Shown piece after piece: positions 59,009 to 59,376 of a DNA stretch of 59,376 bases. The notes under the pieces are model-generated. The model ran no database searches, had not been told where the DNA came from, and saw nothing but the letters and a program-made list of their open reading frames with translations. The stretch is taken from positions 1-59,376 of the forward strand of contig NZ_JACHJG010000021.1 of NCBI RefSeq assembly GCF_014203545.1, given 5' to 3'. The position numbers were made by a program, and so were the translations under genes. The first letter of the stretch is position 1. Every line of letters begins with the position of its first letter. Source of the stretch: Streptomyces netropsis. GTDB lineage: Bacteria > Actinomycetota > Actinomycetes > Streptomycetales > Streptomycetaceae.

Positions 59009-59376
59009 TTGAACCGCACAGCCCGTTCGAACGATCGTTACGCCCGCTCCGGCAAGGGCGGCTCCGCCGGCTCCGGCCGCGGCTTCCGCGCGCAGGCCCA
59101 GGGCCGCTCCCAGGCCCCCGGCCGCTCCGGTGGCTACGGGCGGCGCCCCGCGGCCCGGCAGGGAGAGTTCGCACTGCCGGTGACCATCACCCCGGCGCTG
59201 CCCCCCGTCACGGCGTTCGCCGAGCTCGGCCTGCCCGCCGAGGTGCTGACGACGCTCACCGGCCTCGGGGTGACCGAGCCCTTCCCGATCCAGGGTGCGA
59301 CGTTGCCGAACTCGCTGGCCGGCCGGGACGTCCTGGGCCGTGGCCGGACCGGTTCCGGCAAGACCCTGGCGTTCGG
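59009..59376 (+). CDS. DEAD-box RNA helicase, N-terminal part (copy 2, runs off the window edge)
   Basis: The first 122 residues of the helicase, with basic Gly/Arg/Ser tail, FPIQGATLPNSLAGRDVLG and motif I GRTGSGKT. The start codon is TTG (59009-59011), one base change from the ATG of copy 1 in the same ribosome-site context, so translation may be weaker. The last 95 bases are identical to copy 1. The tail has 6 extra residues (AQGRSQAPG region). Confidence 0.92.
   Translation, partial: MNRTARSNDRYARSGKGGSAGSGRGFRAQAQGRSQAPGRSGGYGRRPAARQGEFALPVTITPALPPVTAFAELGLPAEVLTTLTGLGVTEPFPIQGATLPNSLAGRDVLGRGRTGSGKTLAF

Overview
The window is high-GC actinobacterial DNA that reads as Streptomyces. It carries DUF397/DUF5753 and DUF6879 genes, a streptogrisin-type protease, an SSI-type protease inhibitor, a SigF/SigN sigma-factor pair, a tadA - small genes - upp - LytR_C neighbourhood, and GTGA stop/start overlaps typical of that genus. 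It looks like a whole contig. Its first 95 bases and last 95 bases are the same sequence in opposite orientation, inside two copies of one DEAD-box helicase gene, so an assembler probably stopped at the repeat.

Layout. (1) 1-1838 and about 57584-59376 are an inverted duplication of a cold-shock module: a MerR-type regulator, a CspA-like protein and a DEAD-box RNA helicase. Promoters, terminators and several 5'-UTR hairpins are conserved between copies, two of them by compensating or wobble base pairs. (2) 1.8-8.2 kb is accessory DNA: DUF397, a broken DUF5753 regulator, a wHTH/zinc-ribbon protein, a DUF6879/Scr1-type operon, and a TetR/DUF2867 divergon with two large operators. (3) 8.5-13.5 kb is a polymorphic-toxin locus: a 941-aa toxin with a nuclease-like tip, its Imm49 immunity protein, a decayed second toxin tip with a surviving downstream gene, and a transposase scrap. 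(4) 13.5-18.4 kb holds an ATP-grasp protein, a glyoxalase-fold protein, a streptogrisin, a GGDEF protein and a small secreted Asn/Gly-rich protein. (5) 18.4-26 kb has a hydratase/DUF35 fusion and an Ltp2-like thiolase, overlapping as in steroid side-chain aldolase systems, then a DUF1906 protein, a sigma factor, an acyl-CoA ligase and a GMC oxidoreductase. (6) 26-31 kb is one giant PAS / degenerate kinase / receiver protein with a repetitive Pro/Ala/Gly linker. (7) 31-34 kb has the SSI inhibitor, three tRNAs (Ser-GCU, Arg-ACG, initiator Met), an amidohydrolase and an F420-type oxidoreductase. (8) 34.7-40.5 kb has an orphan response regulator and two drug-efflux/regulator pairs (MFS+TetR, MFS+MarR) with visible operators. 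(9) 40.7-51.6 kb is core-like: sigN, sigF, a STAS protein, a C-rich-loop small RNA candidate, an EamA transporter, tRNA-Ser(CGA), tadA with its associated gene, upp, LytR_C, a ParB-like small protein and HhH-GPD. (10) 51.8-57.5 kb has an MMPL transporter, a YCII + ECF-sigma pair and a SulP transporter.

How the parts work together. The cold-shock modules probably make an RNA chaperone, a helicase and a regulator under shared RNA-level control. The toxin locus is a contact-dependent competition system with displaced cassettes. The XRE/DUF5753 operon appears to share a direct-repeat operator (GCAAT-N5-GCAAT) with the next operon. No CRISPR array, rRNA, intact transposon or secondary-metabolite synthase was seen. 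All functional statements rest on motif and family recognition by eye; no database search was run.
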